Positions 14,901 to 26,506 of a stretch of DNA of 64,000 nt are shown here, in pieces. The DNA is from Alitta virens (Eukaryota; Annelida; Polychaeta; Phyllodocida; Nereididae), in contig OW028574.1 in the NCBI GenBank assembly GCA_932294295.1, positions 8,814,215 through 8,878,214 of the forward strand. Reading direction: 5' to 3'. Both the position numbers and the translations under genes were made by a program. The notes below the pieces were generated by a model, which saw only the letters and a program-made list of their open reading frames with translations, searched no databases and was not told where the DNA came from. The stretch's first letter is position 1. The number at the start of each line of letters is the position of its first letter.

Positions 14901-17900
14901 ACTCAGCGATAAGGGCAACAACATTTTGTTCTTTACAAAATCTTCAAAATATTCATACAATTGATGCTAAAATGATATTTGAGACCGATCAGAGAATTAT
15001 CCTATTCCTGGCTGTAGCTATAACTGGCTAAAGCCAGTCGCTTCTGTCCACTCCTAGCTTAACCTTGGCAAATGTAAGCTATTCTTCTAATGTATCATAA
15101 ATATGTTCTTATAGATCCAAGCTTTAAATAGCCAGCTATAGCCAGACAGTTCTGTTTAGTGGCATATAGCATCGTACAGCAGACGTTGTCTAAAACTAAC
15201 TGTATGCCTGCTTTGGCGGTTTGAGACAACTTCTCTTATAACATATTTTTAAGCTGCAATTCAAGCAAGTGGCATTTCATAATCCTGTATATATACAAAA
15301 AGATAACAAAGAAAATCCAACAGGTCGATAAAAACCCCAGAACAGAATGCTCTTAAGCTGACATGATGAATTACAAATAAAGCCATCTCCATGGAAACGC
15401 AAAAAAAGAGAAAATCAATTAACTCCTAACCTGCCTATTTTTCTTCCACTTCACAGAAAGACTTGGTTCATTGAAAATTCAATTTCACAAAGTATTAACT
15501 CGAATAAAAATACTTTAGAAAGAAAAAAAATACGCTTTTAATTTCCTTTCAAGGTCAGAATAGGATCAAAGCAGAAATAGTTTAGGGCAATTTCTCTTCA
15601 ATAGATCATTGTGTGAAAAACTTCCTGCAGGTATTTGACATCCTGTCACATTTGTCATCATCAATTATCAAAATAAATTGCAACGCAATAATTCATGTTA
15701 TAATATATTGCACTCAGCTTTTCAACTTACAAATACTTTGACACGTGACTTAATTAATTGTTTGCTGCATGAAATGGAAAACAATTTGAAAAAATGAAGG
15801 ACATAGATTAAAGTGAATCAAACATTCACATTCAAAAATGTAGAGATTGTATTTGTAATTGTCAAAAAAGACTCTGAAATTTTTTGTCAATGATTTTTTT
15901 TCTAACAACTTTCGCATACACTGCCGTGACTGCCAGAGGCAGAGGTAGTGATGAGATTCTAAAGCATAAGACTTGATAAGAATCACATGTCACATCCACA
16001 GGGTCAGAATGCTTAGACCAGGAATCGAACCCAGGATCGAGATGGGGCTGGATTTCACCTTGACCAAAAGGCCACTATAAAATTTGAAAAACAAATACCC
16101 ACACATTCAAATTTTGCTGAGATGAAAGTAAAACTTTTAGCCAACAAAATAATATAACCTACATTCACGGCTTGCTGCGGCATGTATACTGTATATTAAG
16201 ATAAACAACACACTTTATTGGCATTGAAGCAACAATTACTTATCTAGGCATCTGAGTGAATTAAAATTTAAGGGTATCATCCATACGGTTGCCGTCCACC
16301 TAGTGTCCTAATCGGTATGTGTGTGCTTTAGTGCTCAGAATAGATGAGATTATTAAATATGTATGTCATGTAATTTCTCCAAGCTGCCAAAGCCTCAATG
16401 ACTGTCAGTTATGTAATGATTGAACGCGAAGTTTCAGCCCAGTTACAAAGTTATATATAATCATGTTTGAAAATTAATTTAAATTTATTCCACAGCCTTG
16501 TGTGCCTCCTATGGTTCGAGAAGTCCTCCAACTGGCCACGAGGACACAAGATGACGTCACAATGGTCAGTATAGTCACGTGACCCTCATGGGCATCTCTG
16601 TATTACTATTTATATCTATATACCTAATAAATTCCTATTCAAACAGGGCCAAATAATAAAGCCTGTACATGTAGTGCTGTAAATAAGTTAGTTTAAAGGT
16701 CATAATTATTGTAGTATTGTCATCTAAATCCTTGCTGAGTTCAAACGATTTGTAGATCCCAGTTTAACCTCTTATTTATTTCTTATACAGCTGATGCACT
16801 ACCTGAGGTCTTTCAGTCGTTTCGCTGTCTACCCTGTCCAAGTGCAGGTGGACATTTGCAAGAAGGCCTGGTACGACAGGTGAGCCTTGCTATACTCCAT
16901 TTGCTAACATCAAGTAAAGGGCTCCGGTCCGATTGAAGTAATACCGGTAAATTAAGTAACCAGTGAAATGTATGATACTCAAAGCATTGACCACCATTTT
17001 TAAGTAAAGAAAATATGTATAATTCCATAAATGTGCATTCTGCATCTCTTGAAATGATACATACAGAAGGGCACACAAATTCAGGGTGGGAGAGGGGGGA
17101 GGAGAGTCACTAAAGGACAGCCTGTATATATCCTTTTTATCCTCTCCTACCCTTTTTATCCTCTCCTACTTCAACAGCTGCAGCCTGCAGGATACTGCAG
17201 CTGAACAACACTAGTCTAGGTAGATATGCACGCCAAATTTCACTTGAACTAACTTTTCCATTCATATATATAGATAGAATAGTGCTTTTTGTCTGACAGA
17301 CTTACTTTAAAGTACACAAATTTCCCTTGAAGCATATACATTACATACCTCGATATTATGAAAAATACACTCTCTTTAAATCTTCTGAGGTCTCGCCATT
17401 TAACGTAACACATGAGCCACTTAACTGCCATCATGTGCAGCTTAACACCAAAGAGAATTCATGGCATATACTGCATCAGTCTGCATGGCATGCTATTCCA
17501 CCATCTCTTAGTGCATGGAGTGAGTGGACTCTTAACTGTGAAAAAACTGTCTTCAGCCAGGAGATATAAACCTACAGCAGTGGTAACACAACCAACATGC
17601 ATCCATTCAGAAATTAATGTGATATTTCACAAAGTTATGCATGCATGTACACCTGGTTACACAGGTGTATTCCCATCTATGCCAAACAGGCGAGCACCCA
17701 GAAGATGCTGAACCTTCCATTCACGTTTCCCATTAATCTGGCCGCTCTGATCTTCCCAAATTGGCATTTCATGAAATCGGATATCTTCGTCTTTGCTCGC
17801 AAATGTTCGTTTGTCATGCTAATAATATAGGCAGGATGTGGTTGGTGCCACCTGTAGAGTACTTGAACAACTACTACTGAATTGCGGTAAATGAGTGACA

Positions 17901-20900
17901 CTGGAAATTTATATGAATTTTATGCATTATATTATTGATATGAATGCAATAGCTCATGGAAGTAGACAAGCAGGTGGGTGGATTAGGGCTTTACGTCCTG
18001 TATTTCAGCACCTGATGGGCTTATTAGGACAGGCAGGGACCATGGCAATGAGATGACGGATGAAACAGCCATCCAACTTAGGTTCGCTCAGGAATTGAAT
18101 ATGGTTGGAAGCCCAGCACACTACCACTGAGCTAGGCCCCAACTCCATAAGATGAACCTCCACAGTTCCATTCAACAATTAATGCATAATGAAACTGTAG
18201 GCTAGTTTTGAGTAGCGAGTCCACTGAGTCGGCTGGTTTGCAATCCCATGGATTCTCCATCATATGTGCAAGGCTATTTCTGTCATCATCTGGCCAGTAG
18301 ACTGGCAGTATAGTAGAGGTTTGTTCTCTTATATTCCTGGCTTATGCATGGTTACCCACAGAAAGTGACGTAGTCATTAAATCTTCCAACTGATGGCGGA
18401 GGGATTGTTTTAGAAGCTGGGGCAGACAAACTTTTGAAACCTATAAGAACCATTTGTAGCAATCAGGAAACCTGCTGAAGATTTATAGCAACAGTTAACA
18501 GCTGATCTGTCATAAAATATCCGTGACCTGTCACGATTAATCCATTCTGGTTCGATATTTCAAAGGTTCGATGGTGGCCGCCTGGTGGCACGTGAAGGAA
18601 ACAAGGCTGAGATCTACTACCTGCTGCTCTCTGGTGTTGGTGAGTCAATTTATCACACCTTTGCCTGGTATATTGATTGATAGCATGGTATTGATGGTTA
18701 ATGTCATAACACCTGTTTAATACAATTGTGATTTATTTGAATGATGATTCAAGAAAACGGAATTATTCCGACCCATCTTCCCGAAGCAAACCTATGTCTC
18801 CTTCTCGTGCAGTGGCGGAGCCGTGCGGAGAAGGAGACCTTGCTTTAGGAAGGTGACTCTGATCACATCAAGTTACATAATATATATTGATTTATAAATC
18901 AGAAAAATAAAATCCAGAATTTCATATATCATAGTTACGAGGTTCTTGTTTAGTTTCCTCAATTTAACAGCAAATAAATGAGCAGTTACTGTCGCACTAT
19001 ATTAAGTTTTTCCCTCTTGAAACTTTTTTTCAGCAACTTGTCGAGCCGCTGAATGCCCGGACAGCAGACGACGGCAAAGAGCCATGTTCCTTCGACGGGG
19101 GGATACAATCGGAGTACTATTTCACTTTTTACATCAAACAGAATTAAAACTTTGAATGAAACTGAACAAACCTTACTTTGTTCTTTCTTTTAGAGAAAGA
19201 TAAACACTACAAGTTTTCCTTTGTGATTTTAGGAGACGAAGATTTTACGAAAGCAGTCGAGAGAAGCCACGGTCATAACGAAGGAGGCGGTCGAGCTGCT
19301 GGCCTTACACGCCAAGGTCTGTTTGCTATTCCTTTCAATTGTCAACCACAACAATGGCTGGGTACCTTACATTTGAGGTTTTCAACAATACATTTTTTCC
19401 TCAAAAACACTCAAAGACTGTCGTAACAATAGTTTGCAGGTAGCCGACAACAATGACTTGCCTCCAAAACAAACACCGTCTCCTCATTTCTCCTCCCTCC
19501 TTTGAAATAAACATGTAAAAACGTTTATTAAAATGGGGGAAAAAATGGAAGGTCTGAGCTTTTCAGGTGTCCAAAGAATGTTATTCAGTTCTGTTTAAAA
19601 GACTGAACAATAAAAAAACTAGCAGGGAAGCCCTTCTGGCCATGATACCCACAGTTCTGCCATTGTGGAAAATTGACATAACAAACTGGCACTGACTAAA
19701 AAATTGAAGCACACACATTTCGCATCAGTGACCTTTTTTTCTCTGTCTTTCCATGCAGATTTGCATACATATTTTTCAACTTTTTTCTAAACATTCTGCC
19801 TTATTCAACACCATGATACCATATTTTATTAACGAGCCATGTTGTGAAAATGTGGAATAAAATTTCAATTACACAAGCTTGGTTTAACAACATGGTGCAC
19901 ATCCTATTCATTCATAGATAGCAGTTAAGTCCCATTAGCAAGAAATTATGGCTTTTAATATAATAACATTAAAGAGGACATTATACGGAAATCTTTTGAA
20001 ATTAACAATAATAAGAACATGGTCAGTGAGTCACTTCAAACATCAAAGTAATTCTATTTCATTAAAGTGCTGTGAATTTATGTTTTATGTTGAAATTAAG
20101 TACTGTTATTTATGTTTTATACTGAAATTAATGATATTTTGGGCAATAAAAACGTACTACATCAAAACTTAAACTGTTCAGGACATCAAAGTAATACTTT
20201 CTTTTTTTCTGGCAAGATGGGGAGGGCGTGTTCAGAAATTCACTTTAGCACTAATGGCCAATGTTTATAGCTTTCCCAGAGGTATCATTATTCTTACTGA
20301 CTGAAAAGGACATATATGTAAACTCTATTCTCACACATCTCCAGAATTGTGCTTTTTAAATTTTATTTTCACATGCATATTTAATGTGCCCCAGGCATAT
20401 TATTGTCATGGTTACAATGGAATGCATATCCATGACATCATGAATAACAAAACGTATGCAATATAAACAGAGTTCTTAAAGAATAGACATAAAAAAATTG
20501 GAAATTGACAAATATGCATGTACTTTATTTGGAGTTTAGCAGAATAATAGAAAAAATTAGAGATATCTATGGCCAAAGATAGTTGAACAGGCTTTGTTTA
20601 TTGTCAGTTAAAGAATGAATGAATTTACAAAACACAATGAAAATGTCAGCATTAAATCAAAAAGCCTCCAGCAACCATTTTGTACTCATAATGTAATTAC
20701 TTTCAGAAACATCAGTAATGCCCCCTACCGTTTTTGGCCACAATTCAAAAACAAGATAGGCCAAAAAATCTTTTAACTGTCAAGTCATGTATTTTGATAT
20801 CCACAAATATATAAAAAATTATAAGGCATAACGTTATTTTTCTCCTAACAAGAGCAGTTTCAACTTGTTTTATATTATCCTAATTGTTCTATTTTTTTTT

Positions 20901-23900
20901 TTAGGACTTTTTGGCTGCACACAATATCAAAGAGGGCCCAGACACTGAAGAAATGAAATTCCTAAGGTAATAATACACTGTAATATTTCAAAAATATTTC
21001 TGTTATTAAAATTGACAGATGACATGGTATGTTAAAAAAGTCATGCATATCTTTTCCTTATGAAGTATGAAATAATATATTTTAAAATTACATGTCAGTT
21101 ATTAAAACTGACAGATGCTAACATAAAGCCTGAGAAGTCAAATGTAAGTTTTCTTTATGAATTTTGTAAACCTATTTACCATGGTTTTTCACTCCATAAT
21201 TGTGTCTTTGAAATGAGACTTTTTCTTACATTCTTTCCTTGTTGACAATTCAAAAAGGGCTTTTTTACCCCCTTGGGGTTTTTGTGCTGTAGACTTCAAC
21301 ATCAATTTACTAACTCGACAAGGCTATACAAGTTTATTTAAGTTCTTTTATTTTTTGATCGCGTGTCAAATTGTGGATTGAGTTGATTACTGTACTTTGT
21401 CGAAATTACAACACAACTCAATTTGGCCATCATGGCTATTCATGGAGTAAATGACATTTAAATAAAATCTCTCTCCTTTCCTTCACTCATGGATAATAAC
21501 TCTTAATTACTCCGCGCGTAAAAAAATTTCTTGCGATTTTTTGTCAATTTATTTCTCAGAGACAGTGTAATGCGATCGTTTTGTTGTTCCAAAAGAAGAG
21601 GACTACATCCATTCACCTGCAATGAATACATGTAGTGCCAGTGTTTTCTTTTTATCTGCCAATTTTTTTTTTATCCTCAAATTTTTATGGATGGTGCAGT
21701 TGTCCTTGGACAGTGACAAAAACACAGAACAAAGTCTGCTCCTTTCACACAAAAGTTACTGTTCAAAACTCTTCAAGGAAACAAACAACATTTCCAGCAA
21801 ATGGAACTTGTTCTGTTTTATAAACTGTGGAAAAATGTTGGTGATGGCACGAGGGTGTAGTTTTTTTTTATAATGGTTGCCTAACAACTAGTGATGAGAG
21901 TCGGTAAAATTTTTGTAGTCGATCATCAGTTGAGGAAAACCAACCGATGATCGATTTTAGTCGGGTTTGGATACCGATAAACTGATTATTAAACTCCATA
22001 CATTTTCACTTACAAAATATTAAATTGTGGAAACACAACACTAAGTGTCACTAACAACTGTTAATGACAATCAATATAATGCTTAATTTTCAAACCTTAA
22101 TCTGAAGTAAATTAACTCATACATCGGAACTGGCCAAAATCGGTGCTAAAGCATTCAATCGATCATCGCGAATTTTTTATTAAGTGACTGACGATCGAGT
22201 ATAATCGATCTTCAGCCCATCACTACTAACAACACAGAAAGAAATGTTAAAAACTGAAAGAAATATTTTTTATTAGGGGATTAGGGTTAAAAGATAGCAC
22301 CGTCTGCTGCTATGGAAAGTTCTTGTCTCTCTCAGTGGTTGATTGATGAGATGAGAGAGAGGCAGAATCTTCACCATGTTACACATTGACTTGCTCAAGC
22401 ATAGACGCCACGTAGAAGGCACTGCCGATGTTTAAAACATCTCATGTCACCAACATCCAGCTGGGATGTAGCTCATGAAGAGTGCCCTGGCTGAGATTCA
22501 AACACAAGACCTTTCATATGAACTGGCAGACACTTCAACCACTAAGCCAACCAACTGCTTGAGCTGTTTGGTTACACCAAAGACAGTATATGGTCTTTGG
22601 TTACACCTAGACTTTGGTGGTAATATGAGTTTTCAGTGGGTACCATTTTATTGTGTCATTTACTATTCCTTATAAATGCATGTTGTTCTTTCTTGTTTTT
22701 TCCAGAACTGTGGAAGAGTTGTCCGACTTCCCCATTGAATTACTAAGAGGACACCAGCTTTGTGATAGTCAGTATTTTGGGTAAGTAGAGAAATAAGTAG
22801 TATATTAAGTACGCTTTAGAGTCTAAACATCACATGTGAAGCTACCTACCTATAGATTCAGATAGTTATTTTCTGTGTAATACTTAACAAAGGTCAGCAA
22901 ATGAAGTTTATTATTTTTCCTTCCAGAGAGAATTCCACCGTTTGCCCGGACAGCAACAATTCTGAATGGATATATGTTATTAAAAAGGTACCAAAAATAA
23001 TCATGCTGCAAAGCTTTAGTAATGCACCGAATAATATTCTGGCATGATAAGTTTATTACTTTATCTTAAATATTAAAATCCGAGACGCTCTCAAAGTGTC
23101 ACTCGAATATAAATCAAAACATGAGTGTATCTCTAGTTAAAATTTTACATTTTCAGTTATAGCCAATTTAACAAAATGTTTGAAACTTTTTTTTTTTAAG
23201 GGGAAGTGCAATATCCTTCCCGGCCAGCCTCATCGCATTCGAGCATCCGCAAGTGACTCCAGTCTCTCAGCTTCTTTGCTACCTGCTCTGCCAGAGCCAA
23301 ATGGTAAAATTAGACCTACTTTATGATTTTATACAACCTTCAGTTTTGCAATAACTTGTCTGACATGGGTTTTTTTTATCTTATCCAGCTCCCAGTGACA
23401 CAAAAGTATGTTTTTTTATCCTTGCTTTTTTCTTTTCATAACAGCATGCAAGTTCAGTTTCTCAATATAATAATCATAAAACATGACTGTTTTTTCTGAA
23501 ATTCTTTGCATATTATTTTCACCAGAGGGCGCTTCCGCGTAGAACTGTCTCAACAGGTCACCTGCCACCTATCCATCAAGGTAAGAACTAGATTACTATG
23601 GCAGTATCTGTGCTCAATTAGCCAAATTGTAAAGAGATATTAACCTTTATTATCGCAAGTGTGAACAAAAAATATGAATTTATAGCTTTATATTCTAATA
23701 ATTAGGAGCTAGGAAACCTATTGGCCAGTTAACATATTGGCCAGCTCTGCTGAATATCCCAGATTTTAACACTCTTCATGAGCTACATCCCAGCTGGATG
23801 TTGGTCGCATGAGATGTTAAATTGTAGGTGCCTTTGACTCGGTGTTTATGTTTGGGCGAGTAAAAGACACAGCCCATGTGGGGTAAATGTGTACATGGCT

Positions 23901-24916
23901 CCATACATTATCATCTCATTATTAAATCGGTTCCTCTGTAGCATAACATACTAACCAGAGGAAATGGCAAATCTTGACACTTTGGAAGAAACCTATAGAC
24001 CATATTAAATCATATTGTTTTAATCCCTTTATTTTTCTTCAAATAGCTGAGCATTACTTGATCACACAAATCCCCAGGGGTGAAAATGATTTGGGTGTTA
24101 CATCACCAAGACCAGAGAATTCCCTCAAACCTGATGCATATCCAAACAGCAACAAAGTACTCGATATCTTGAAACCTGGTTCAGTATTTGTAAGTGCTAC
24201 ATAATGATATGTTTTGAATTAACATACTGTACATTCATATTTCATATATAAGTTCATTATTTATTTTAGGGACTACAGTCACTGTTGTACAAGGACATGC
24301 CAAGTCTATCATTGGTAATTAAATAAAAATTGTTTAATATTCATTCAAGTTTAACTTCCTGCATATTTGGTTGAACCCAACGATCAAATTTTTTATACAA
24401 TCAGTGCCTAATAATACAGTTAATTGATGTTTCTAAGAAAGGGTGTTTCTTGACTTAGTTCTAATATCTAATAAAGTTTTTTTTTTCGCAGAAAAGTATA
24501 AATCTAACAATCGATCATGACCTAACAGCTGTGTTAGGATTTGTTGTCAATTGGATCACATATATATTTTATGAAATTATGAAGGATATTTACTACTTTC
24601 AGTAATTGTAATGTGTGTTATTCTTTAAGGTAAGCAGTAGTGCAGAAGTGGTGGTCATATCGAAGAGATTCTTAACAGGGTACTTGGACACCTATTTATT
24701 ACACAAACTAAAAGAAAAGGTAAAAATATTGATGTAAATAAAGGTGTATAAATATTTGTAATTCCACATTACATAGCAATCAGTCACCTAACTATAAGTT
24801 TCAATCTGCAGGTAGCTCCTCTTTCAGGAAGTTCCCTACCTCCTGTGAATCAACATCGTTCACCAAGATTAAGCAAAAAACATCAACTTCAACGGAAGGC
24901 AAACAAAAGTCACTAG
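2260..24916 (+). CDS. CNBD2: Cyclic nucleotide-binding domain protein, CNBD2-like (18 exons, 521 aa)
   Basis: CDS join 2299..2487, 5538..5599, 11559..11721, 16496..16564, 16791..16879, 18566..18639, 19034..19113, 19233..19316, 20905..20966, 22706..22780, 22927..22987, 23201..23303, 23389..23405, 23526..23580, 24047..24189, 24270..24314, 24630..24719, 24812..24916; all phases agree. The first exon has an upstream acceptor at 2259, so a 5' UTR exon probably exists. Residues ~19-29 are polyalanine. Residues ~65-84 are a basic helix (RFRRLVALVIKIRRLFDR). Residues ~162-275 form a cyclic nucleotide-binding fold, with YYLLLSG at 208-214 and a phosphate-binding cassette G242-E243 ... R252-E-A-T-V. 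The Glu and Arg are nine residues apart, as in cyclic-nucleotide-binding cassettes. Residues ~290-340 look like a second, degenerate half-domain (EWIYVIKKGKC). The tail is low-complexity. Mammalian CNBD2 is tied to sperm and cAMP binding; assignment here rests on domain order and is inferred. Confidence 0.78.
2345..2387 (+). repeat. CAG repeat encoding polyalanine in CNBD2-like exon 1
   Basis: An uninterrupted GCA/CAG run inside the first coding exon is read in the GCA frame, giving about eleven alanines. It lies just after a Ser/Pro-rich stretch near the N-terminus. Pure trinucleotide runs like this are prone to length variation. Confidence 0.85.
3224..3547 (-). mobile_element. tRNA-derived SINE (family A), near full length, minus strand
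   Basis: Read on the minus strand it starts with a tRNA-like head whose A box resembles TGGCCTAATGG and whose B box is GGTTCGATCCC. A body follows with CTTCGTGAGCTACATCCCAGC, GAGACGTTAAATTGGC and GGGTAAATGTGTAACATGG blocks. The tail is (CTAT)n, seen here as (TAGA)n at 3224-3248. The same head, body and tail order recurs at 58858-59168 (plus). It sits in intron 1 of the CNBD2-like gene. Confidence 0.85.
4055..5017. repeat. GATAGAGAGACA minisatellite, duplicated block
   Basis: Roughly 960 bp of GATA/GAGACA-type units, mostly 12 or 24 bp in register. Two blocks (4055-4550 and 4634-5017) share the same internal order of variants. Each is followed by the same SINE-A 3' fragment (from about 4551 and 5018), so a unit of several hundred bp was duplicated in tandem. 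The open frames across it on the minus strand (Ser-Leu-Tyr repeats) are by-products of the repeat and are not proposed as genes. Confidence 0.9.
5018..5152 (-). mobile_element. SINE family A fragment next to the minisatellite
   Basis: The stretch holds the SINE-A 3' body on the minus strand: the GTTCTTGCCGCTATCGAGGG and CATTTACCCCATGGGTGGG blocks and CCTCAGCATAGACAC. A shorter copy of its first ~70 bp lies at 4551-4622 between the two satellite blocks. The satellite therefore grew from the tetranucleotide tail of this SINE. Confidence 0.8.
6339..6547 (+). repeat. Dispersed repeat, copy 2 of 2
   Basis: This is the partner of 1210-1430, in the same orientation, sharing the GTCGTACAGAAGCTTCGGCT and TGACACCGTGATTTAAAA blocks and a matching end. 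It lies in intron 2 of the CNBD2-like gene. Confidence 0.6.
6972..7460 (+). mobile_element. tRNA-derived SINE split by a MITE
   Basis: The A-box part of a SINE (GCAGCTGGGTGGTCTAGTG) ends at 6990. The B-box part (GAGTTCGATCCCTGGCCCAG) resumes after 7321, and a degraded SINE body ends near 7460. The 331 bp between them is a TA-flanked MITE. The order shows that the SINE inserted first and the MITE later. Confidence 0.75.
6991..7321. mobile_element. TA-flanked MITE (CAGTTAGTTT family), complete copy
   Basis: Terminal inverted repeats TACAGTTAGTTTCAT and ATGAAACTAACTGTA frame the element, with TA at both outer ends as expected for Tc1/mariner-type insertions. The interior shares the TAGCCAGCTATAGCCAGACAG and GTGGCATGTAGCATCGTA blocks with copies at 15000-15204 and 59998-60417. 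No transposase frame is present, so it is non-autonomous. Confidence 0.85.
7918..8072. mobile_element. hAT-type MITE with G-run and C-run arms
   Basis: Terminal inverted repeats CACTGGCGGATCC and GGATCTGCCAGTG (12 of 13 matching) bound 155 bp. Perfect 8 bp target-site duplications, AAAATATC, lie at 7910-7917 and 8073-8080, the length typical of hAT superfamily insertions. Inside the ends sit a 24-G run (7944-7967) and a 21-C run (8038-8058), which extend the hairpin. Confidence 0.92.
10020..10385 (+). mobile_element. 5'-truncated non-LTR retrotransposon (CR1/L2-like) 3' end
   Basis: An open frame ending at 10214 encodes the characteristic C-terminus of LINE reverse-transcriptase ORFs (CAPKLWYVLPETIK, then a FKRALF-type end). 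A short 3' UTR follows, with GCTATATAAATATA and an ATT-rich tail (10340-10380), the usual 3' end of CR1/L2-type elements. No upstream reverse transcriptase is visible, so this is a dead 5'-truncated copy in intron 2 of the CNBD2-like gene. Confidence 0.75.
10390..10521. mobile_element. Short TA-flanked MITE
   Basis: Inverted ends TACTGTAAAGGATGGTATT and AATACCATCCTTGACGGTA frame 132 bp, with TA at both borders. The pairing continues inward (GACAGGGCAGGTATTAT against ATAATACCCGTCCTGCC with few mismatches), so the whole element can fold into a hairpin. No coding capacity. Confidence 0.75.
11880..12135 (+). mobile_element. Degraded tRNA-derived SINE
   Basis: A box-like GTAGCCTAGTGGTTAAGTG and B box GAGTTCGATTCC are followed by an eroded body ending in a TTACCTCAGCATAGGCAC block. 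It is strongly diverged from the 58.9 kb copy. It sits in intron 3 of the CNBD2-like gene. Confidence 0.6.
13812..13887. repeat. Imperfect foldback sequence
   Basis: An 11 bp perfect stem (TTGACGTTGTG at 13839-13849, CACAACGTCAA at 13871-13881) is extended by TGCTCTT and AAGAGCA. A GTAAGACGC word occurs twice nearby. It is CpG-rich compared with the surroundings. It may be a MITE remnant; no target-site duplication is visible. Confidence 0.5.
15000..15204 (+). mobile_element. TA-flanked MITE (CAGTTAGTTT family), truncated copy
   Basis: The region matches the right part of the element at 59998-60417 in the same orientation. Shared blocks are TATTCCTGGCTGTAG, GCCAGCTATAGCCAGACAG and TAGCATCGTA, and it ends in AAACTAACTGTA. 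The left inverted repeat and part of the interior are missing. Confidence 0.75.
17975..18140 (-). mobile_element. tRNA-derived SINE (family B), minus strand
   Basis: On the minus strand it reads GGGGCCTAGCTCAGTGGTAG, then an anticodon-arm-like GGGCTTCCAACC and a damaged B box. The family body follows (GGATGGCTGTTTCATC, CATTGCCATGGTCCCTGCC, TGCTGAAATACAGGACGTAA). Other copies lie at 38073-38276 and 63672-63856. It sits in an intron of the CNBD2-like gene and is not a functional tRNA gene. Confidence 0.85.
19317..20904 (+). other. CNBD2-like intron 8, no recognisable content
   Basis: AT-rich intron of about 1.6 kb between the exon ending at 19316 and the exon at 20905. I see no repeat family shared with the rest of the window and no exon that would keep the phase. 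The 74-residue frame at 19948-20172 is AT-driven and shows no protein features. Confidence 0.5.
21889..22225. mobile_element. hAT-type MITE, TAGTGATG ends
   Basis: Terminal inverted repeats TAGTGATGAG and CCCATCACTA bound 337 bp with perfect 8 bp target-site duplications CTAACAAC at 21881-21888 and 22226-22233. Both the ends and the duplication length match hAT elements. The interior has several GATCATCG/CGATGATCG words and no transposase. It lies in the intron before the exon at 22706. Confidence 0.92.
22300..22560 (-). mobile_element. SINE family A, diverged, minus strand
   Basis: Minus-strand copy with the shared AGCTACATCCCAGCTGGATG body, a GTAACATGGTG block and a damaged tRNA-like head (TGGCTTAGTGGTTGAAGTG). 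It is more diverged than the 3.2 and 58.9 kb copies and has lost the CTAT tail. Confidence 0.7.
23720..23905 (+). mobile_element. SINE family A fragment, plus strand
   Basis: The body blocks CTTCATGAGCTACATCCCAGC, ATGAGATGTTAAATTGTAG and GGGTAAATGTGTACATGG are present in the family order, with a weak head. It lies in the CNBD2-like intron before the exon at 24047. Confidence 0.7.
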
Positions 24917-26506
24917 CTAGAAGCGAAAAAAGCATAATTGTTGTGATGCAGTTTCATTCATGTTGTGTTATTTTTCAAGAATCAAAACGGGTTTTTATAA
25001 CTTTTTCAAAATATATTCTGTTGATTTGCTGGATCTGATTTGCAGAAAATACACCGCAAGGGAAATACGGTATTTCCCCGATCACATTAAGTTGCTTAAA
25101 ATTGGTTTACAGTCTGCTGGTTCGTCACACATTCTGCCGATTTATACAATTACATCCTTGGCAGACCAATCTTGAGTCTTTTTCAACTCCCCGGGGACTC
25201 ACAGGGGCTGGAGAGCTCATACCAGCGCCATCATTTTAGTTGCTGATCGCCAAATACCCATAACTACGATTACACCTGGGTGGGGTGAGGCAGTGGTTGC
25301 AGGAGGATCTGACCAACTCCTCCATGCTTTGGTGGGGGTTCGAACCTGCTACCTCATGATTAACAGGTAAACACCTTAAAACCATAAGACCATGTCATTC
25401 AAATTGACTGGTGTCTATCAATCATTAACATCTAAACCAGATGGGATTGTAATTGGACCACAGCAAAATGAACTTCGACCAAGCAAGAGAAGATTTTGTT
25501 GATTGCCATGCAATGCAAAATGGCAGGAGATGTATAACTCTTCCCTAGGCCTACTTCACTGTAATGTCAAAATAAAAAATTGCAAATAATCTGCAAATGA
25601 TGTTATATTGGATCTGTAACTTGTGCCAGATCATCAAAGCATTTGGTTGACAATCAGACCCTAGTTCCTGTGCTAGTCCAGTGACAAACTTCATTATTAT
25701 GACCAAGCAAACTTTATTTCCATTATATTAACTATTCAACAGAAACTATTAACATTGATTAACAGAGTCATTGCGATACATTGTATGTTATGTAATTCAC
25801 GTATATAAACAAATTCATGATCCTTCAATGCAATATTGCCATTCTTGTTGTCATGTCAAATAAATAAATGTGACTAAGAATTAGTTCATTATCATGCACA
25901 ATTATATGCAGTTAGTCAAATTGTATACTATACGTGATAGAACATTATCCGTCCAAGTGGCATATTGCCACAAATCAGAAGTATTCAAAAGTTTTCATTT
26001 GAAATTTAAATAAAAACATGCATTCCGTCCTTTTCTATATATCCTGTTTATACTTTTACATGAAAAAGATATTTGTTCTTTTTATAACGACATTGTACTT
26101 GTAAATAAAATCATTAAAAACGACTTCATGGAGTTACTTTTCCTTTTTACATTGGGCACTCTCGTTGGTTGTACACCAACAGTTTGCAGTAAATATAAAT
26201 ACATCATTTATGAAATAGTCTTCTATAAATTTACCTTTTATTGTTCATATATACACATACCATAGGCCCAGCCTATATATCTTATGATCACATTCATATT
26301 GTACACATTCAACAACATTCAACAGTTGACCTAGCAAAATTCTTGAATGTGGCTGACAATATCATAAATTCTCCGAACAAGAAGCCACCAAAGTAAAATT
26401 GAAAGTGCCATACTGCATCAGTAATACTGTGATAAAACATTAAATTCTTAACGGAAACCTAAAAAAGTAACAGAAAAATGAGTACCTTTGAAGATTAGAT
26501 AATCAA
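24917..26506. other. Convergent 3' region between CNBD2-like and LYPLAL1-like genes
   Basis: The two genes end tail to tail about 1.6 kb apart. On the plus strand, AATAAA-type hexamers occur near 25568 and 25860 and could serve the CNBD2-like transcript. On the minus strand, TTTATT near 26237 reads as AATAAA and could serve LYPLAL1. A degraded SINE-like segment lies at about 25195-25400. No further gene is visible. Confidence 0.5.

Noticed and set aside
18786..18852. Exon-like stretch with a CAG acceptor at 18812 and a GGTGAC donor at 18853
   Set aside because: Including it shifts the CNBD2-like frame into a stop; joining 18639 directly to 19034 keeps the frame and the cyclic-nucleotide fold. 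The stretch is an imperfect palindrome (GTCTCCTTCTC with GAGAAGGAGAC).
24960..25175. Frame just after the CNBD2-like stop
   Set aside because: Lies in the 3' flank, AT-rich, with no acceptor that joins the preceding exon in phase.
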